A stretch of DNA of 64,000 nucleotides from an uncultured Bacteroidales bacterium (lineage in GTDB: Bacteria > Bacteroidota > Bacteroidia > Bacteroidales > Paludibacteraceae), in contig ONEG01000001.1 in assembly GCA_900316845.1 (NCBI GenBank), positions 124,001 through 188,000 of the forward strand. The letters run 5' to 3'. This document shows, one piece after another, positions 62,999 to 64,000 of this stretch (position 1 is the first letter of the stretch; each line of letters opens with the position of its first letter). The notes under the pieces are model-generated. The model made no database searches and had not been told where the DNA came from. It saw only the letters and a program-made list of their open reading frames with translations. The position numbers and the translations under genes were made by a program.

Positions 62999-63029
62999 CA
63001 AAGGTACTGCTTTTTTGTCAATCCCACAA
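62999..63029 (-). promoter_or_regulatory. Bacteroidetes-type promoter of the two TonB-dependent receptors
   Basis: Minus strand TTG (63029-63027), 20 nt, TACCTTTG (63006-62999). The -33 extension (TGGGATTGA) departs from the common CATATGTC. The predicted leader is only about 15-20 nt. Confidence 0.8.
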
Positions 63030-63056
63030 TACCTAAAAATAGGGATTTAAGAATTT

Positions 63057-64000
63057 TTACTCTTCCTCAGACTGCGTAGCAGCGTAAGCAGCAAGGAGTT
63101 TCTCCTGAACATCTGCCGGAACGAGTTGGTAGCTGTTGAACGCCATTGTGAAGGTAGCACGTCCGCCGGTGAGGGAGCTGAGGGTCGTGGAGTACGACGA
63201 GAGCTCTTTCAAAGGCACTTGCGCTTTGAGACGGGTGAACGATTTCTCGGTCTCCATACCCATTACCATACCGCGACGGCCGTTGATATCGGACATGACA
63301 TCGCCCATGATCTCCGACGGCACGAATACCTCGAGGTCATAAACCGGCTCAAGAACTTTCGGGTTCGCCTCTTTGAAGGCCTGTGCAAAGGCGTTACGAC
63401 CTGCCAGACGGAAGGAGATTTCGTTGGAGTCAACCGGGTGCATCTTACCATCATAGATAATGACGCGTACGTCACGAGCATACGAACCGGTCAACGGTCC
63501 TTGCTCCATACGATCCATGATACCCTTTACGATAGCCGGGATGAAGCGTGCATCGATAGCACCGCCGACGATGGAGTTGATAATGATCAGTTTGCCACCC
63601 CACTCAAGGTTAATCTCCTGTTGGTCTTTGACAGAGATCTTATACTCCTGATTACCGAACTTATAGGTCTCCTTAACCGGCATGCCTTCCTCGTACGGCT
63701 CAACGATCAGGTGAACCTCGCCGAACTGACCGGCACCACCGGATTGTTTCTTATGACGGTAGTCGGCACGAGCAGCCTTGGTGATCGTCTCGCGATACGG
63801 AATCTTCGGCTCGCTGAACTCAACCGGCATCTTATCGTTGTTCTCCAGACGCCATTTGAGGGTACGGAGGTGGAACTCACCCTGACCGGAAACAATCATC
63901 TGGCGGAGCTCTTTACTCTGCTCTACTACCCAAGTCGGATCTTCCTCGTGCATACGGGTCAGGAGCGCTGCGAGTTTCTCTGCATCGGACTCAGTAACCG
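63057..64000 (-). CDS. Elongation factor G-type protein, C-terminal part (partial)
   Basis: The frame stays open to the right edge (314 codons visible; VTESDAEKLAALLTRMHEED precedes the first in-window ATG, which is internal). Domains III, IV and V are recognisable: HEEDPTW, IVSGQGEFHLRTLKWRLE, KKQSGGAGQFGEVHLIVEP, GSIVGGAIDARF-type NSIVGGAIDARFIPAIVKGI, and the end LTGGRATFTMAFNSYQLVP. It is not next to other str-operon genes (rpsL, rpsG, tuf), and GGAGQFGEV replaces the usual GGRGQYGHV, so it may be the second EF-G (EF-G2) of Bacteroidetes. The GTPase domain lies outside the window. Confidence 0.85.
   Translation of the reverse strand, partial: VTESDAEKLAALLTRMHEEDPTWVVEQSKELRQMIVSGQGEFHLRTLKWRLENNDKMPVEFSEPKIPYRETITKAARADYRHKKQSGGAGQFGEVHLIVEPYEEGMPVKETYKFGNQEYKISVKDQQEINLEWGGKLIIINSIVGGAIDARFIPAIVKGIMDRMEQGPLTGSYARDVRVIIYDGKMHPVDSNEISFRLAGRNAFAQAFKEANPKVLEPVYDLEVFVPSEIMGDVMSDINGRRGMVMGMETEKSFTRLKAQVPLKELSSYSTTLSSLTGGRATFTMAFNSYQLVPADVQEKLLAAYAATQSEEE

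Overview
The window looks like chromosomal DNA of a member of the Bacteroidales (Bacteroidota), most likely a gut or host-associated lineage. The evidence is direct: every promoter I can recognise has the Bacteroidetes form TTG-N20-TAnnTTTG; there are TonB-dependent receptors with N-terminal carboxypeptidase-like domains, a C10 (streptopain-type) protease with a Bacteroidales C-terminal sorting tail, DUF2723 and DUF2764 proteins, and a V-type ATPase operon in the E-DUF2764-A-B-D order used by this group. I saw no rRNA, tRNA, CRISPR array, insertion sequence or origin.

Layout. 1-4.6 kb: V-type ATPase operon (minus), running off the left edge in subunit D. 4.7-8.3 kb: minus operon with a shortened Rel (ppGpp synthetase), recR, a small membrane protein, a HAD hydrolase and a GNAT acetyltransferase. 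8.4-9.7 kb: plus-strand hypothetical exported protein and rsmD. 9.7-16.3 kb: long minus operon (TPR protein, ribH, lysC, YitT-like protein, sugar nucleotidyltransferase, galE, manA). 16.7-23.6 kb: AT-richer accessory stretch with an orphan 121-aa gene, a TonB-domain protein plus C10 protease, two unknown membrane proteins, a stand-alone polyvalent-type kinase, and a 227-bp element bounded by inverted repeats. 23.7-27.5 kb: Lrp regulator, trpS, a lipoprotein and an OmpP1/FadL-like protein (minus), with an O-methyltransferase diverging from them. 27.5-33.8 kb: DUF2723 protein, a His-rich CobW-type GTPase, a porin-like protein and a thioesterase (minus). 34.1-45.8 kb: surface polysaccharide locus (plus) with a half-length and a full-length UDP-sugar dehydrogenase, a Wzx-like flippase, a Wzy/WaaL-like protein, five glycosyltransferases, an epimerase, a WecA/WbpL-like initiating transferase and WbuC, continuing into gltX and recQ. 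49.1-55.2 kb: AsmA-like protein, rplM-rpsI-rpsB-tsf, and nhaC (minus). 55.6-58.4 kb: uvrA (plus). 58.4-63 kb: two overlapping TonB-dependent receptors (minus). 63.1 kb to the edge: C-terminal part of an EF-G-type factor.

The genes at 9.7-12.6 kb (manA, galE, nucleotidyltransferase) and the two dehydrogenases at 34-36 kb plausibly feed nucleotide sugars to the polysaccharide locus. No complete new defence or mobile system is visible. The most unusual signal cuts across the annotation. Many gene junctions, and several genes in frame, carry short degenerate repeats of 7-12 bp units belonging to several sequence families. In uvrA, recQ, an O-methyltransferase, a GNAT enzyme and a DUF2723 protein they appear as loop insertions, and in two exported proteins they form part of the signal peptide. 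The second notable signal is a very rigid promoter architecture: a 20-nt spacer in all fifteen full matches, including two divergent promoter pairs with identical 48-bp geometry.
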